Positions 26,521 through 36,624 are shown, counted from the first letter of the stretch. The stretch is DNA of 64,000 nt from RGIG5612 sp050944475 (GCA_050944475.1 JBMNRD010000001.1:186001-250000), one strand, 5' to 3'. The notes: generated from the sequence alone by a model not told the origin. Numbers and translations: made by a program.

Positions 26521-29500
26521 ATGCAGCGCGATATTTTGCTATCAATAATATTTTATCTTTGCGGTTGTTTTTACATGATTTTCGGTGCAAGCGTGTTGGC
26601 TGCAAATTATAAAAACAATGCCAACAAACTGTTCCTGCTTCTCACAAGTTCTTTGTCGACTTGGTCATTTTCATATTCTCTTTCAAATTCGGTGGCGACA
26701 GCGGAGGCGAGTGCTTTTTGGAGATCTTTTTCCGCTTTCGGATGGGGAGTTTTCAGCAGCATCTTACTTCACTTCATACTGGCTCTCATAGAACATCAAT
26801 ATCGATTTAACAAGTTCTTTATACTCGTTTTAATATATCTGCCCGCGCTTATAAATATAATTTTGTTCGGACCCCTCGGTTTTTTTACAGAACAACAATA
26901 TAAAATGGTGCGGACTGATTTCGGCTGGGTGAACGTAGCTCCTTTTTATGCCGCTTCAGTTTGGCTCAACTTATACTACGTCCTGTATTCAGTCCCAAGT
27001 CTTATCTTGCTGATTTACTGGTGGAAAAAGCTTAAATCCGGCCCCGCTTTAAAGCGGCGACAGGCCCGTCATTTCATATTTTCCATAATACTGCTTTTCC
27101 TTATAGAGGTTATAATAGAAGTGTTGCCCGACCTTTTGGGAAAAAGATTTTTTCCGAATTCGGCTGTTGTTTTTATGTTGATTCCGACAATAATGCTATA
27201 CACAGTATTAAGAAAATTCGAACTTCTTGTTAAAGTTGAGAAAAATAAATACTTATCTTCAGAATCTGTTTACAGCCCGAACAAAGAACAGTGGCGCTTG
27301 TTTGAATCGGCAACAAACGTGTTTTTTCTGGGCGGTGCGCTTTCCTTTTTCGCGGGATATTTTATTATGAATGGGAAGTTGGAAGATGAGCTTTTGGAGT
27401 TTCTGGTTTTAATATTGCTGGGAATACTTGTAAGATTTGCCCCGCGCATAACGAAAAATCGAACCGTCCAGAGTATCATCCTCATGGCAATATGCGTCCT
27501 GAGCGTGCTTTTCCTTTTGAAAATAAGCGCCGATACGGGAGCAGTAACCGTATGGTCCGTATATATATTGTTCCTTCTGTATGCTATTACCCTTGACAGT
27601 AAAATCTATGCTCTTATCTTTGCAGCCTCTTGTATAATCTTTCAGATTGCGCTATGGATAAGAAAACCCGAAGTTACAGTCATCATCGATGCAAATCAGT
27701 ATATGACAAGAATTATTGTTATCGGACTTTCTTATTTTGTTGCCCGGTATCTTATAGTTGAATACACTTCAAAGCTACAAGGGTATCGAAGATTTGCAAG
27801 AGAACAGGAAACGCTTGAAAAAATTTCAACCAACTTTATTTCGGTTAACAACGAAAATACTGACGAAAAAATAGATAATCTGTTTGAATTATCTGCCGGA
27901 ATACTTGACTTTGATCAGGCATATTTAGTTGAATTCGATGCGGATTACGAAAACGCAACGTTTCTTCACACGCACACAACAAGTGAAACCACTGAATCAT
28001 TTCCTTTTTATCCGGGAATGAAGGTTAAGACAACAACTTTACCGATGGTCAAGCCTCTGATTGCTCAAAATGAGCCTATTATATGTGAAGATATTACAAA
28101 CATTTACGATGACAAAGAGATGGAGGCAAGAAATTTTTTCATATCCAGAGGAGTAAAATCTTGTTTTGCGTTACCGATAACAATTGATAAAAAAATTGTC
28201 GAGATGCTGGTCGTTGAATATAAAACACGCCTTGATGCAAATCTTGCGGAAAGTCGATTGAATTATTTAAAAATTATTGCAAACACACTGGGTGACACAA
28301 GGAAAAAGGCCTTATACGAAGAAAGACTGTATAATATTGCTTATTTCGATGAGGCTACGCAATTAGCAAATAAAAATATGCTGATAAAAAGGCTTGAGCA
28401 AAAAATACATGACAACAAGGGCTCGGAGAAAATAGCCGTTTTGGATGTTGAGCTTGTGAATCTGAGAATGATTAAAGACACCTTCGGCCAAAGTATAGAG
28501 GAGCAGGTAATTATAAATTCAGCAATAATTATTAAAAAATTGTTTGGGGAATCTTGCGATGTCTCAAGGTCAGGTGACGGAAAACTTTCCATTCTTCTGC
28601 AAGCAGCTAAAAATACTGAGCAAATAAAGACGTTTGCAGGGAAATTGCTTGACTCCTTCTCCGTTCCCATATCAACCGAGACGGGAATTGAGGCGCTGTT
28701 CGTTGTTGTCTATATAGGCATATCCGTGTATCCGGACGACGGAAGAGACGCGTATGAACTTTTGAAAAATGCCGATTTGGCGGGATATGAGGCAAGAAGC
28801 AATGATGAGAAGATTGTTTTCTACACAAAACATATGGAAAACAATGTTGTGGAAACGACTCTGTTTACAAATAAACTTTTTAAATCGTTGCAAAACGAGA
28901 AATTCTTCCTTGAGTTCCAACCTCAGATCAGCTGTGAGACCGGAAAAACTGTCGGAGTTGAAGCCTTGCTCAGGTGGGATAGCAACGGTGGCAAAAAAGT
29001 ATTGCCTGACAGATTTATCCCCATACTTGAACAAACCGGCCTGATTTATGATGTGGGACTTTGGGTGTTGAAACAAGCTCTTCAGGAACATAACAGACTT
29101 ATTAAAAACGGATTCCCGCCTCTTCGTTTTTCCGTAAATTTATCGATTGTGCAACTGAAAGGGGGGAACTTTGTCTTAGATTTTACAAAAATTATAGAAG
29201 AAAGCGGAGTGGACCCTCAATACATTGAATTGGAGATTACGGAAAGCTTTTTCTTTGAAGACCCTGAAGATACATTGAAAAAACTGCATAAAATGAAAGA
29301 GCTGGGGATTCATATTGCCATAGATGATTTCGGCAGCGGATACTCATCACTAAATCGCCTGAAATTGGTGCCTTTTGACAGAATAAAAATAGACAAGGAC
29401 ATTATAGATTATATAGACCTGGAGGCAAAAGCGGCTCCCATAACGGAACTTATCATTTCATTAGCGAAAACCTTTAACGCCTGTATTACGGCGGAAGGTG

Positions 29501-29625
29501 TGGAAACAAAAGAACAGGCGGATTTCCTGAGAAACGTAGCCTGCGATGAGATACAAGGTTTCTATTTTTCAAAACCGCTTTCATCGGAGGCGCTGGAAGT
29601 ATTTCTCAGACAGGAAGCAATGTAG
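26521..29625 (+). CDS. 7TM-GAF-GGDEF(degenerate)-EAL c-di-GMP phosphodiesterase, paralog
   Basis: 1034 residues with the same order as its paralog: seven-helix N-terminal domain, second helix block, GAF, GGDEF-like, EAL. Here the GGDEF site reads SGDGK, also inactive, and the entry motif is DEATQLANK instead of DxLTGLxNR. EAL residues are intact: EALLR, EITESF, AIDDFGSGYSS, DRIKIDK, TAEGVET, EIQGFYFSKP. The N-terminal regions of the two proteins diverge more than the EAL halves, which suggests different signals feeding a common output. AGGAGGT precedes the ATG. It is likely co-transcribed with the diguanylate cyclase upstream. Confidence 0.92.
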   Translation: MQRDILLSIIFYLCGCFYMIFGASVLAANYKNNANKLFLLLTSSLSTWSFSYSLSNSVATAEASAFWRSFSAFGWGVFSSILLHFILALIEHQYRFNKFFILVLIYLPALINIILFGPLGFFTEQQYKMVRTDFGWVNVAPFYAASVWLNLYYVLYSVPSLILLIYWWKKLKSGPALKRRQARHFIFSIILLFLIEVIIEVLPDLLGKRFFPNSAVVFMLIPTIMLYTVLRKFELLVKVEKNKYLSSESVYSPNKEQWRLFESATNVFFLGGALSFFAGYFIMNGKLEDELLEFLVLILLGILVRFAPRITKNRTVQSIILMAICVLSVLFLLKISADTGAVTVWSVYILFLLYAITLDSKIYALIFAASCIIFQIALWIRKPEVTVIIDANQYMTRIIVIGLSYFVARYLIVEYTSKLQGYRRFAREQETLEKISTNFISVNNENTDEKIDNLFELSAGILDFDQAYLVEFDADYENATFLHTHTTSETTESFPFYPGMKVKTTTLPMVKPLIAQNEPIICEDITNIYDDKEMEARNFFISRGVKSCFALPITIDKKIVEMLVVEYKTRLDANLAESRLNYLKIIANTLGDTRKKALYEERLYNIAYFDEATQLANKNMLIKRLEQKIHDNKGSEKIAVLDVELVNLRMIKDTFGQSIEEQVIINSAIIIKKLFGESCDVSRSGDGKLSILLQAAKNTEQIKTFAGKLLDSFSVPISTETGIEALFVVVYIGISVYPDDGRDAYELLKNADLAGYEARSNDEKIVFYTKHMENNVVETTLFTNKLFKSLQNEKFFLEFQPQISCETGKTVGVEALLRWDSNGGKKVLPDRFIPILEQTGLIYDVGLWVLKQALQEHNRLIKNGFPPLRFSVNLSIVQLKGGNFVLDFTKIIEESGVDPQYIELEITESFFFEDPEDTLKKLHKMKELGIHIAIDDFGSGYSSLNRLKLVPFDRIKIDKDIIDYIDLEAKAAPITELIISLAKTFNACITAEGVETKEQADFLRNVACDEIQGFYFSKPLSSEALEVFLRQEAM

Positions 29626-29667
29626 ATAATTCGCGGCATGCGGACAAGCAGCAATTATTATATTCTC

Positions 29668-32600
29668 TTATTCAATATCACCAAAGAAGTCCTTCATTAT
29701 AAAATAGGACTGCTTCAATCGTTCCTTATATTTCGGCACCTCCCAGTTGTCCCAGGAATAGGCGCTTAAATCATTTAAAACATTGTTTTCCATGCTTGGA
29801 AATGAATCCGACACAGTGCCTTCATTATCTATGTACAGAGCGCCGATGTAGATTTCATCAACATTTCTGCTTGCTTCGAGGCCGTCTTTATATACGTCTC
29901 CGATAAATTCCTTTTTGCTCGGATCTCTTGATTGAATGAGCAGCCAGGGGATTCTTAATTCCAGCACGCCGTCATCATTTGTGTAAAAATCGGCAAGGGC
30001 ATCGTAATCTTTTGAGTCGGGATTGGCATTGCCTTTTCTTAACTTTCCGGTTTCACAAGTGCTGAACGCCATGAGTACTTCACCGTCTTCCGATGTATAT
30101 TCTCTGCTGAGCACATAGTGAATTTGGGAAAACAGCCCGCTGTTCTTATACGGATCCGTTTCCGGTTTTTCTATTGTCTTCAAATGGTAGGCATTCAAAT
30201 AAGTGAAAAAATCATAATACCAATCTATAACAATTCTGGGCTCTTTTTCATCTAAGATTATAATAAAGTCAACTCCGTTGGAAAATTTAAAATTATCATT
30301 TTCCATTACAAAATAGTTGCCTTGGTCAGGCAAAACGTCAAGCAGGATAACCGGATAGCCGTTGCCGTCATCAGAGCAGTCCAGTCTGATATACAAATAC
30401 CTTTCATCATAATCTGCATATAAGCTCTTCATGACTCCCTGATTCTTATCATACAGAGGAGCCGTTGCCCAATCTTCCGTATCGCCGTCAACCTTTATTT
30501 TATGTCTGTCAAAACTTAAAAGTCCGAATTGCTGTTCGTTTGTCTGAGCGTTGGACCAGAACGGCCTTCTGTCGGGATTATCATAATCTACTGTATTCCA
30601 CGTTCTTTTAAACCATTCATCTTGCCATGCAAATACAAGGGCGCCAAGCATATTCTCTTCCATAATGTCCTCGAAAAGACGGATGAGAGTCTCTCCCTGC
30701 TCTTTTTCAGAAGTAAATCCCTGATTCCAGCCAAACGGGTTCTCATGGGTAAGACCGCGGGAAGCGGGTATTCCGAACTCGGCTACCAGAATGGGAAGTC
30801 TATGAACACTGTTTAAGTGATGTAAATAGCCGGCATAATTGTTCTTTTCCCCTCTATGATCGACGTAATTTACATATTGTTCTTCAACGTTCAGGAAGTC
30901 GGGATAATACGGATATACATGATATGAGGCGAACTGCCCGACCGCATCCATTTCCCCCTTCGTGTAAATGACATTGGGATTCACACCGACTATATCCTCG
31001 CTGTCCTGAAAATTGCAAGGGTGCTCTAAAAGATCTGTTGTAGGCCAATTGGTAAAACTGGTCGGCCTCATATAATTATAATGTTCTATCTCGTATTCCG
31101 CTATTGTATCCATCTGCTGTGCAAGCCAATATTCAAATGGTTTTGCGCCGTCCGTCCCGAAATATTTGCCCTTGTATTCTCCGATAGCCGAGTGAAGATC
31201 ATTTGTATTCTGCACCATGCTGCCGTCCCACTCGATACCTAAAATCCAGGCAATAACATACCGGGAAATATCTGACGTATATATCCCTGATGAGTGTCCC
31301 GGTCTAGCTTTAACAATCCGGTTCCCGTGTATTACGTCTACAATTGTCTTCATTTCCTGCTGAAAATCTTCCAGGATACCCTTCTCGAAAGCATCACAAG
31401 ATTTCAACAATTCTTCTTCATTTACCCAAACACCGTGAATTACATATAATTTTTCATCGTGGTGTTCATTATATCTGAGCAGCGCATTGTAAAATCCGGG
31501 AGGATGCAAGGTATAGACTCGGATAACGTTGGCATTCATTTCACCGATATATTCAAACCAGCGATAGTACTCTTCCTCGGTTATTGCCGCTTCGCCCGGG
31601 AAAGCACCGGGTTTGCCCATGCCGATATTAACGCCTTTTATCGTCATAGACTCCCATTTGCCGTCTTTGAAGATTTGGAAACAGTCATCCTTTATTCTGG
31701 CATCATATAGACCTTTTTCCTCATCTCCCGTATTTTCCGTGGTAGCGGTCTCTTCCGAGACGGTGCTTTCGAAATTCTTCAGAATTTTGCTCATCATAGG
31801 GAAATATGCCGACCAGTAAAACGAACTGTCCGAGTTTATTTCTATAGTCTTGTACAATCTCCATAACCATTTGACTTGATAAAAGCGCGGTACTTCGATT
31901 ACATCGTTATAATCTCCCGCGAAATAATAACCGGTTGAAGAGCCGTGTTCGCTTTTTATAACCGCGGCAAATTCGGCGGGAATTCCGTGCTCCTCCAGAA
32001 GCTCCTTCCCGCTTTCGGTTAAATTCCAGTTATAGTCGGCCAATACAACTGTTCCCTGCTTAGGAGTTATAATATCAAACCAGTAAGAGTAGTTGGGGCT
32101 TTTTTTAAGGCCGAAGAAGTCTTGCCCTTCTTCGGTAAAGGAGATATTAATCCCTTTATCCAAAACATGTTTTGAACCCTCTAAAACAACGACTTGATAA
32201 TCAAAATCATTTATCAAAACAAATCCCGGTCCGCTATAGTTCCATGACTCGCCGAAATCATCCAATATCCATTGCGGAATCTCTTTGTTTTCATTATAGT
32301 CTAATTCATCAAAATATCTGCCTACCCATCCGGACCAGTCAATACCCAGGTAATTGATGATGCTTTCCCTGACTTCTCTTTTGGTAGGAGATGCAAATGC
32401 GTTGTATTCTGCGATAAACAGGCTTTTTTTCTTCTCCGTTAATCTGTTAAGAATGTTAAGCCACTCTTCATCTTCCAGGCCGCCGTATATTTTTCTTGAT
32501 CGGGCTCCTTCCCTTTCCTTCCTTATCCAAGGCAAATCATTTTCATAAACACCATAGTTATCTGCTATATAAATAATGTCATAGTCGTCATAATTTTCCG

Positions 32601-32871
32601 GCAACGGTTTCAACTCATAACTTTTTTCGTCTTCTTTCGGACAAAATCCGTAATAGTCTTCGGCTAAATCAAACACATCGCCCGATTTGTTTCTATACTT
32701 CAAATGATTTAATAAAAAGACAATGCCGTTATGTTCCCGATATGTTTCATTGGGCACCACTTTGTCAATTATTGCCATGCGACATTCTTTATCGGGTTCC
32801 AAATACCAAATAACAATAGGCGAAACTATCAGCAACAACACACATACTAATATTATGTAAACACGTTTCAT
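29668..32871 (-). CDS. Membrane-anchored clan-A glycoside hydrolase-like protein of an EPS operon
   Basis: About 1067 residues. An N-terminal TM/signal anchor (residues 1-22) is followed by an extracellular domain (about 30-340) and a (beta/alpha)8 domain (about 395-785) of GH2/GH5 type that opens KDGKWESMTIKGVNIG and has the clan-A nucleophile strand VAEFG (Glu698) and LGALVFAWQDEW. The usual Asn-Glu acid/base pair is not obvious to me. The C-terminal domain (about 790-1060) begins KVDGDTEDW, like a family-9 carbohydrate-binding/DOMON-type module. The start at 32871 overlaps the glycosyltransferase stop by 4 bases (ATGA). It probably trims or modifies the polymer made by that enzyme (inference). 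Confidence 0.78.
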   Translation of the reverse strand: MKRVYIILVCVLLLIVSPIVIWYLEPDKECRMAIIDKVVPNETYREHNGIVFLLNHLKYRNKSGDVFDLAEDYYGFCPKEDEKSYELKPLPENYDDYDIIYIADNYGVYENDLPWIRKEREGARSRKIYGGLEDEEWLNILNRLTEKKKSLFIAEYNAFASPTKREVRESIINYLGIDWSGWVGRYFDELDYNENKEIPQWILDDFGESWNYSGPGFVLINDFDYQVVVLEGSKHVLDKGINISFTEEGQDFFGLKKSPNYSYWFDIITPKQGTVVLADYNWNLTESGKELLEEHGIPAEFAAVIKSEHGSSTGYYFAGDYNDVIEVPRFYQVKWLWRLYKTIEINSDSSFYWSAYFPMMSKILKNFESTVSEETATTENTGDEEKGLYDARIKDDCFQIFKDGKWESMTIKGVNIGMGKPGAFPGEAAITEEEYYRWFEYIGEMNANVIRVYTLHPPGFYNALLRYNEHHDEKLYVIHGVWVNEEELLKSCDAFEKGILEDFQQEMKTIVDVIHGNRIVKARPGHSSGIYTSDISRYVIAWILGIEWDGSMVQNTNDLHSAIGEYKGKYFGTDGAKPFEYWLAQQMDTIAEYEIEHYNYMRPTSFTNWPTTDLLEHPCNFQDSEDIVGVNPNVIYTKGEMDAVGQFASYHVYPYYPDFLNVEEQYVNYVDHRGEKNNYAGYLHHLNSVHRLPILVAEFGIPASRGLTHENPFGWNQGFTSEKEQGETLIRLFEDIMEENMLGALVFAWQDEWFKRTWNTVDYDNPDRRPFWSNAQTNEQQFGLLSFDRHKIKVDGDTEDWATAPLYDKNQGVMKSLYADYDERYLYIRLDCSDDGNGYPVILLDVLPDQGNYFVMENDNFKFSNGVDFIIILDEKEPRIVIDWYYDFFTYLNAYHLKTIEKPETDPYKNSGLFSQIHYVLSREYTSEDGEVLMAFSTCETGKLRKGNANPDSKDYDALADFYTNDDGVLELRIPWLLIQSRDPSKKEFIGDVYKDGLEASRNVDEIYIGALYIDNEGTVSDSFPSMENNVLNDLSAYSWDNWEVPKYKERLKQSYFIMKDFFGDIE

Positions 32872-34283
32872 CGTTTTGAAAATCCTTTTCTCTTCATGTT
32901 GCCCCAGCTTTTTCGTCCCAAAAAAACTTGTATAAATGCTTCGCATCTCCAAATCAAGGTCAGGGGTCTGTACCAGAAAGTTTCTGTTAATGACATAATC
33001 AGTAACTTAAAATAATTCCTTATCCCCGAATAAACATTTGTACTCCAGGCCTCCAATATTACGGAAAAAGCGGAAAGAATGGAACCGTACAATATAAACA
33101 ATAAGGCCAGAAAAAAGGCGAATTCGAAATAGACCTTGCCCATAAAAAAGGCAACAATAACATATATATAACCGCCCAACTCAATAATCGGCCCTATACA
33201 TTCTACCAGCAGGAAGTACGGAAAGGAAATCATGCCGATTCTTCCGTATTTAGGGTTGAAGGCCATCCTTTTATGTTTTGACAGGCTTTCAATCAACCCC
33301 TGATGCCACCTTCTGCGCTGTTTTCTTAATACCCCGAGACTTTCAGGAGCTTCTGTCCAGCATACGGGATCGGGAACAAATTCAATTCTTTTCTTTGATT
33401 TTGTTTCCCGAAGGAATCGGTGTAATTTTACAACCAGCTCCATATCTTCTCCAATCGTTTCTCTGGAATATCCGCCTACTTCAACGACCCATTTTTTGGA
33501 AAACACACTAAAGGCTCCTGAAATAACAAGGATTAAATTAAGTCTGCCTAATGAAATTCTTCCTATCATAAAAGCTCTTGTATATTCAATTATTTGCATT
33601 AGAACCAGGGAGCGGTTGGGCAATGATTTTTTTTGATAAACCGAGCCCATTTGAACATCAAGACCGTTAGCAATACGGATGTTGCCCCCGGCAGCAATAA
33701 CTTCTTCGTTTGACATAATAATCGGCTTCATGACTCTTAATAAGGATTTTTCATCCAGGATAGAGTCTCCGTCAATGGAACAAAAATACGGATATCTGGC
33801 AAGATTAATACCTGCATTTAAGGCATCCGACTTTCCTCCGTTTTCTTTTTCTATTAAAAACAAATTGTTATGGGTTTGCGATTGGTAAACCTGAAGAATC
33901 GGTTTGGATTCAATTTGCTTTTTTACTACCTTGGGAATTTTTTTCATCCGGAACTGCTCAATAACAACCTGCTGAGTCATATCCGTAGAACCGTCATTTA
34001 CTATAATTAACTCGGTTTGGGGATACTTTATGCTTAATACGGACTTAACACTGTCGACAATACCCGGTTCTTCATTATAAGCAGGTATAATTATTGAAAG
34101 CGGTTTGTAGTAAAAAGCATCTATATAATCTTCGTCCAGAGCATTCTTATCCAGCTTATATTGCTTGCGTATTTCAAGAGCTGCGAATATAAACATAATC
34201 GTATACGATATAATGATTGCTATCGTATACAGCAATATAACTCCTCCAAAAAATTTCATCAAAAAATCAACTATTGTATTCAT
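32868..34283 (-). CDS. Family-2 processive glycosyltransferase
   Basis: 471 residues with one N-terminal TM, a cytoplasmic GT2 domain and about four C-terminal TMs. GT2 landmarks: LSIIIPAYNEE, the nucleotide-binding Asp in VNDGSTD, DxD as SIDGDS, the catalytic base region GEDMELVVKLH, and the polymerase motif QRRRW (QxxRW). This set is that of hyaluronan, cellulose or poly-N-acetylglucosamine synthases. The donor sugar cannot be read from sequence. Gene order (receiver, HEAT protein, GT2, glycosidase) and nearby c-di-GMP genes suggest a regulated exopolysaccharide. No PilZ domain is visible in this protein. Confidence 0.92.
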   Translation of the reverse strand: MNTIVDFLMKFFGGVILLYTIAIIISYTIMFIFAALEIRKQYKLDKNALDEDYIDAFYYKPLSIIIPAYNEEPGIVDSVKSVLSIKYPQTELIIVNDGSTDMTQQVVIEQFRMKKIPKVVKKQIESKPILQVYQSQTHNNLFLIEKENGGKSDALNAGINLARYPYFCSIDGDSILDEKSLLRVMKPIIMSNEEVIAAGGNIRIANGLDVQMGSVYQKKSLPNRSLVLMQIIEYTRAFMIGRISLGRLNLILVISGAFSVFSKKWVVEVGGYSRETIGEDMELVVKLHRFLRETKSKKRIEFVPDPVCWTEAPESLGVLRKQRRRWHQGLIESLSKHKRMAFNPKYGRIGMISFPYFLLVECIGPIIELGGYIYVIVAFFMGKVYFEFAFFLALLFILYGSILSAFSVILEAWSTNVYSGIRNYFKLLIMSLTETFWYRPLTLIWRCEAFIQVFLGRKSWGNMKRKGFSKR

Positions 34284-34286
34284 TGG

Positions 34287-35327
34287 TTAATACATTTCCC
34301 CCAAGACTTCTCCGGCCATCTCAATAGCATACCGGTCTTTAGCAATTGCAATGAACACCTTTAACCAGAATTTGCCGTCCTTGCTATTGCCTATCGTTCT
34401 GGCGGCATTGGAACGCACCCACCAGTTTTCATCCTGCAGCAATTTTTCCAAATACGGATACACAAGCTCCAAGGGAAAAATCCCTAAAAGCTTAGCTAGC
34501 ATTAAGCGCTCCTCCCATACCGGAGAATCCAAAAAAACTTTGTACTTGCCCAAATCGGTGACAATTCCTATTTCATTAATGGCTTTCAGGGAACGAATAC
34601 GAATTTCCGAGTCTTCATGACTAAGGTTGCTCTCTAAAAATTCCAAAAAGTCAATATTGCGGCTCGTTCCTAAAGCGTCAATAAAATAATATTGGTATAC
34701 TGTGGGAAAATCATTTATTTGGTAAGTCAATTTTTTAAGGATTCCCGAATCAAAACGGGACAACAGTTTTTTATATTCATATTCAGAAAGATTTGCAGAT
34801 AAATTAACAAATTCTTTTATAAAATCGGCTTCATCAAAAACGGAATGAATGATTAACAGCTGAAAGCGCTCTTCCGGTGACAATCCGGCTTTTTTTTGCA
34901 TCTTCTTACACCGGTCGATCAGGGAATCCATTTCAAAACTAATAACCCGGTAAAGGGCGTTCATTCTGGTGCTCCATCTTATCCCGGAAAGAAGTCTTGA
35001 ATAGTACTGTTTTAAATATTGATTGCAAAACTGCCGAATTTTCTCCTTAACGGCCGGACTGCTTATGTTCTCCACATAAGCAAGAAAAATTTCCTCTACA
35101 CCTTTGATTTCAGCACGGTTATTGGGGACAAGTTCCGCGGAAAAAGAAATTTCATCATGAAAATACCGGTACCATAGATCTGTTTTGCTCAAAATGTATC
35201 TGTTCTGTTTTTTAGATATGATGTTTTCTCTAATACCATTAACTACCATGTAAATGCTTAAGAATATAAGCAGGAGAAACAACACCCCGATACCTTTAAT
35301 TAAAAAATCCAACGGTATCTTTATCAT
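34287..35327 (-). CDS. Membrane-anchored HEAT-repeat protein
   Basis: 346 residues. One N-terminal TM helix (about 8-30), then an all-helical region and several HEAT-type repeats at the C-terminus (for example FLESNLSHEDSEIRIRSLKAINEIG, and LEKLLQDENWWVRSNAARTIG). HEAT arrays act as protein scaffolds, so it may bridge the receiver protein and the glycosyltransferase (inference). I choose the ATG at 35327, which overlaps the upstream stop as ATGA with GAGAGG 8 bases before it, rather than the ATG two codons earlier. It ends 3 bases before the glycosyltransferase start. Confidence 0.8.
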   Translation of the reverse strand: MIKIPLDFLIKGIGVLFLLLIFLSIYMVVNGIRENIISKKQNRYILSKTDLWYRYFHDEISFSAELVPNNRAEIKGVEEIFLAYVENISSPAVKEKIRQFCNQYLKQYYSRLLSGIRWSTRMNALYRVISFEMDSLIDRCKKMQKKAGLSPEERFQLLIIHSVFDEADFIKEFVNLSANLSEYEYKKLLSRFDSGILKKLTYQINDFPTVYQYYFIDALGTSRNIDFLEFLESNLSHEDSEIRIRSLKAINEIGIVTDLGKYKVFLDSPVWEERLMLAKLLGIFPLELVYPYLEKLLQDENWWVRSNAARTIGNSKDGKFWLKVFIAIAKDRYAIEMAGEVLGEMY

Positions 35328-36214
35328 GACCATAACCTCTCGAAGGTTCTTTTGATTTCTACTTTTAGGAGGTGCAAATTAAAAGGCTTAACCAAAAAAT
35401 TATCCACACCGCTCTCATAAGCGTAGATCATGTCCTCCTCGGAGTTTCTTTTGGTCATCATAAAAATAATAAACCTTCTATTATTCGGCAACATACGGAT
35501 TTTATGCAGTACATCCAAACCGCTTTGTCGAGGAAGGATATCATTCATTATTATCAGATGCGTATGAGCGGAACGGTACCAGTTGGATTGCAAAAATTCA
35601 TATCCGTCTTGAAATTCTTTTATTTCCGCTTCAAAATATTCCAAGTCCAAATTTTCCAAAGTCCGGTAAAGTACATTGCGGAAAATAGCATTATCTTCCA
35701 AGATGCTGATTCTGATCTTTTGCAAAGGCCTTTTTTTAAAGGTATCAATATATTCAATCTGTTCAGGCCCTTTCTTTAAGCTTTTTGTCAGGAACAACAT
35801 GCCTTCCGCCATCAATTCCTCAAAAGTGCCTTCATCATTGCCTATTTCCGCCACGCTGGCGGAAAATAAAATCTCATGTCCCTCCAGGGCGGGAATACCT
35901 TTGTTTTTTACTTTCATGTACAAACGCCGAAGAAATGCGGCCGCTGATCTCTTATCGGTTTGGGACAGAATAATAAGCCATCGGGTTTGTCCGCGGAATT
36001 TGACAACGAGATCGGACGTTCTCGTTTCATTGACCAGAAAATCAGTTACTTTTTTTTCTGCTTCCGGAATTGCTTCTATATTACATTTTTCCGCATCACA
36101 AAGACCCAGAAAAACAACTGTGCTTGCCATCCTTAGGCGCACTGCATGTGCTCTCAATGCATTAAAAAAATGTTTTGTTGTCACACCATGCTCAAATGAA
36201 TATTCGTTATCCAA
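35324..36214 (-). CDS. GGDEF-like/receiver protein with atypical phospho-acceptor
   Basis: 296 residues with a TTG start at 36214, supported by TAAGGAG 8 bases upstream; no in-frame ATG fits. Residues about 10-155 look like a degenerate GGDEF/nucleotide-cyclase fold (RTSDLVVKFRGQTRWLIIL, SASVAEIGND) without a GGDEF signature. Residues about 170-296 are a receiver domain: acidic LEDN, switch Thr in IFMMTKR, Lys in NFLVKPFN. The usual acceptor Asp position in LIIMNDILPRQSG is Asn, with an Asp one residue later. The domain order is the reverse of the usual REC-GGDEF. First gene of the polysaccharide operon and likely its regulatory input. Confidence 0.8.
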   Translation of the reverse strand: MDNEYSFEHGVTTKHFFNALRAHAVRLRMASTVVFLGLCDAEKCNIEAIPEAEKKVTDFLVNETRTSDLVVKFRGQTRWLIILSQTDKRSAAAFLRRLYMKVKNKGIPALEGHEILFSASVAEIGNDEGTFEELMAEGMLFLTKSLKKGPEQIEYIDTFKKRPLQKIRISILEDNAIFRNVLYRTLENLDLEYFEAEIKEFQDGYEFLQSNWYRSAHTHLIIMNDILPRQSGLDVLHKIRMLPNNRRFIIFMMTKRNSEEDMIYAYESGVDNFLVKPFNLHLLKVEIKRTFERLWS

Positions 36215-36376
36215 TAAACCATCTCCTTAAGCTGACGTTGTTCGACGCATTTTATCCCAAGTGATATGACACAGGTGATAATTTGTATGTTTTTATAGTA
36301 TATTTTTTACACAAAAGCAGAAGCTCAATCCGAAAATCGGCCTGCTCCGGTATGGTCTTATGAAAAAGTTAAACTG

Positions 36377-36405
36377 ATTATAATGTAATTGGCGCACGCA
36401 CGCAA
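36377..36405 (-). promoter_or_regulatory. Promoter for the polysaccharide operon
   Basis: On the minus strand TTGCGT (36400-36405), 17-base spacer, perfect TATAAT (36377-36382); leader of about 160 bases to the TTG start. Confidence 0.65.
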
Positions 36406-36414
36406 ACTCTTTTG

Positions 36415-36442
36415 TTGAAAACTTCGGTCTTTTACGTATAAT
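36415..36442 (+). promoter_or_regulatory. Promoter for the TSCPD gene
   Basis: TTGAAA (36415-36420), 16-base spacer, TATAAT (36437-36442). Confidence 0.6.
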
Positions 36443-36624
36443 GCCGGGATTTTTCTGTTGATATCACTTGTTTTTCTGTGCTATTTTATCATTGTACATA
36501 ATTATCCTTGCAAAAGGGCATGCACATCGCCCGGCAAGCCGCTCACATAAGGGAGATATAATTAAACCTAATCTCCGGCATGACTGCGCAGCGCCCGGTG
36601 AAACATTCGCATAGAGGAGGCACC

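Larger units (their letters stand above)
36215..36624. promoter_or_regulatory. Divergent intergenic region with two promoters
   Basis: No gene is seen in 410 bases. It holds a minus-strand promoter for the polysaccharide operon and a plus-strand promoter for the TSCPD gene (listed separately), leaving a 160-base leader on each side. I looked for a c-di-GMP riboswitch in both leaders and did not recognise one. Confidence 0.6.

Noticed and set aside
36215..36624. Possible c-di-GMP riboswitch upstream of the polysaccharide operon
   Set aside because: The GCACGCACGCAAAC string recalls the class I core, but the matching downstream GGACGCAAAGC-type segment and stems are missing.
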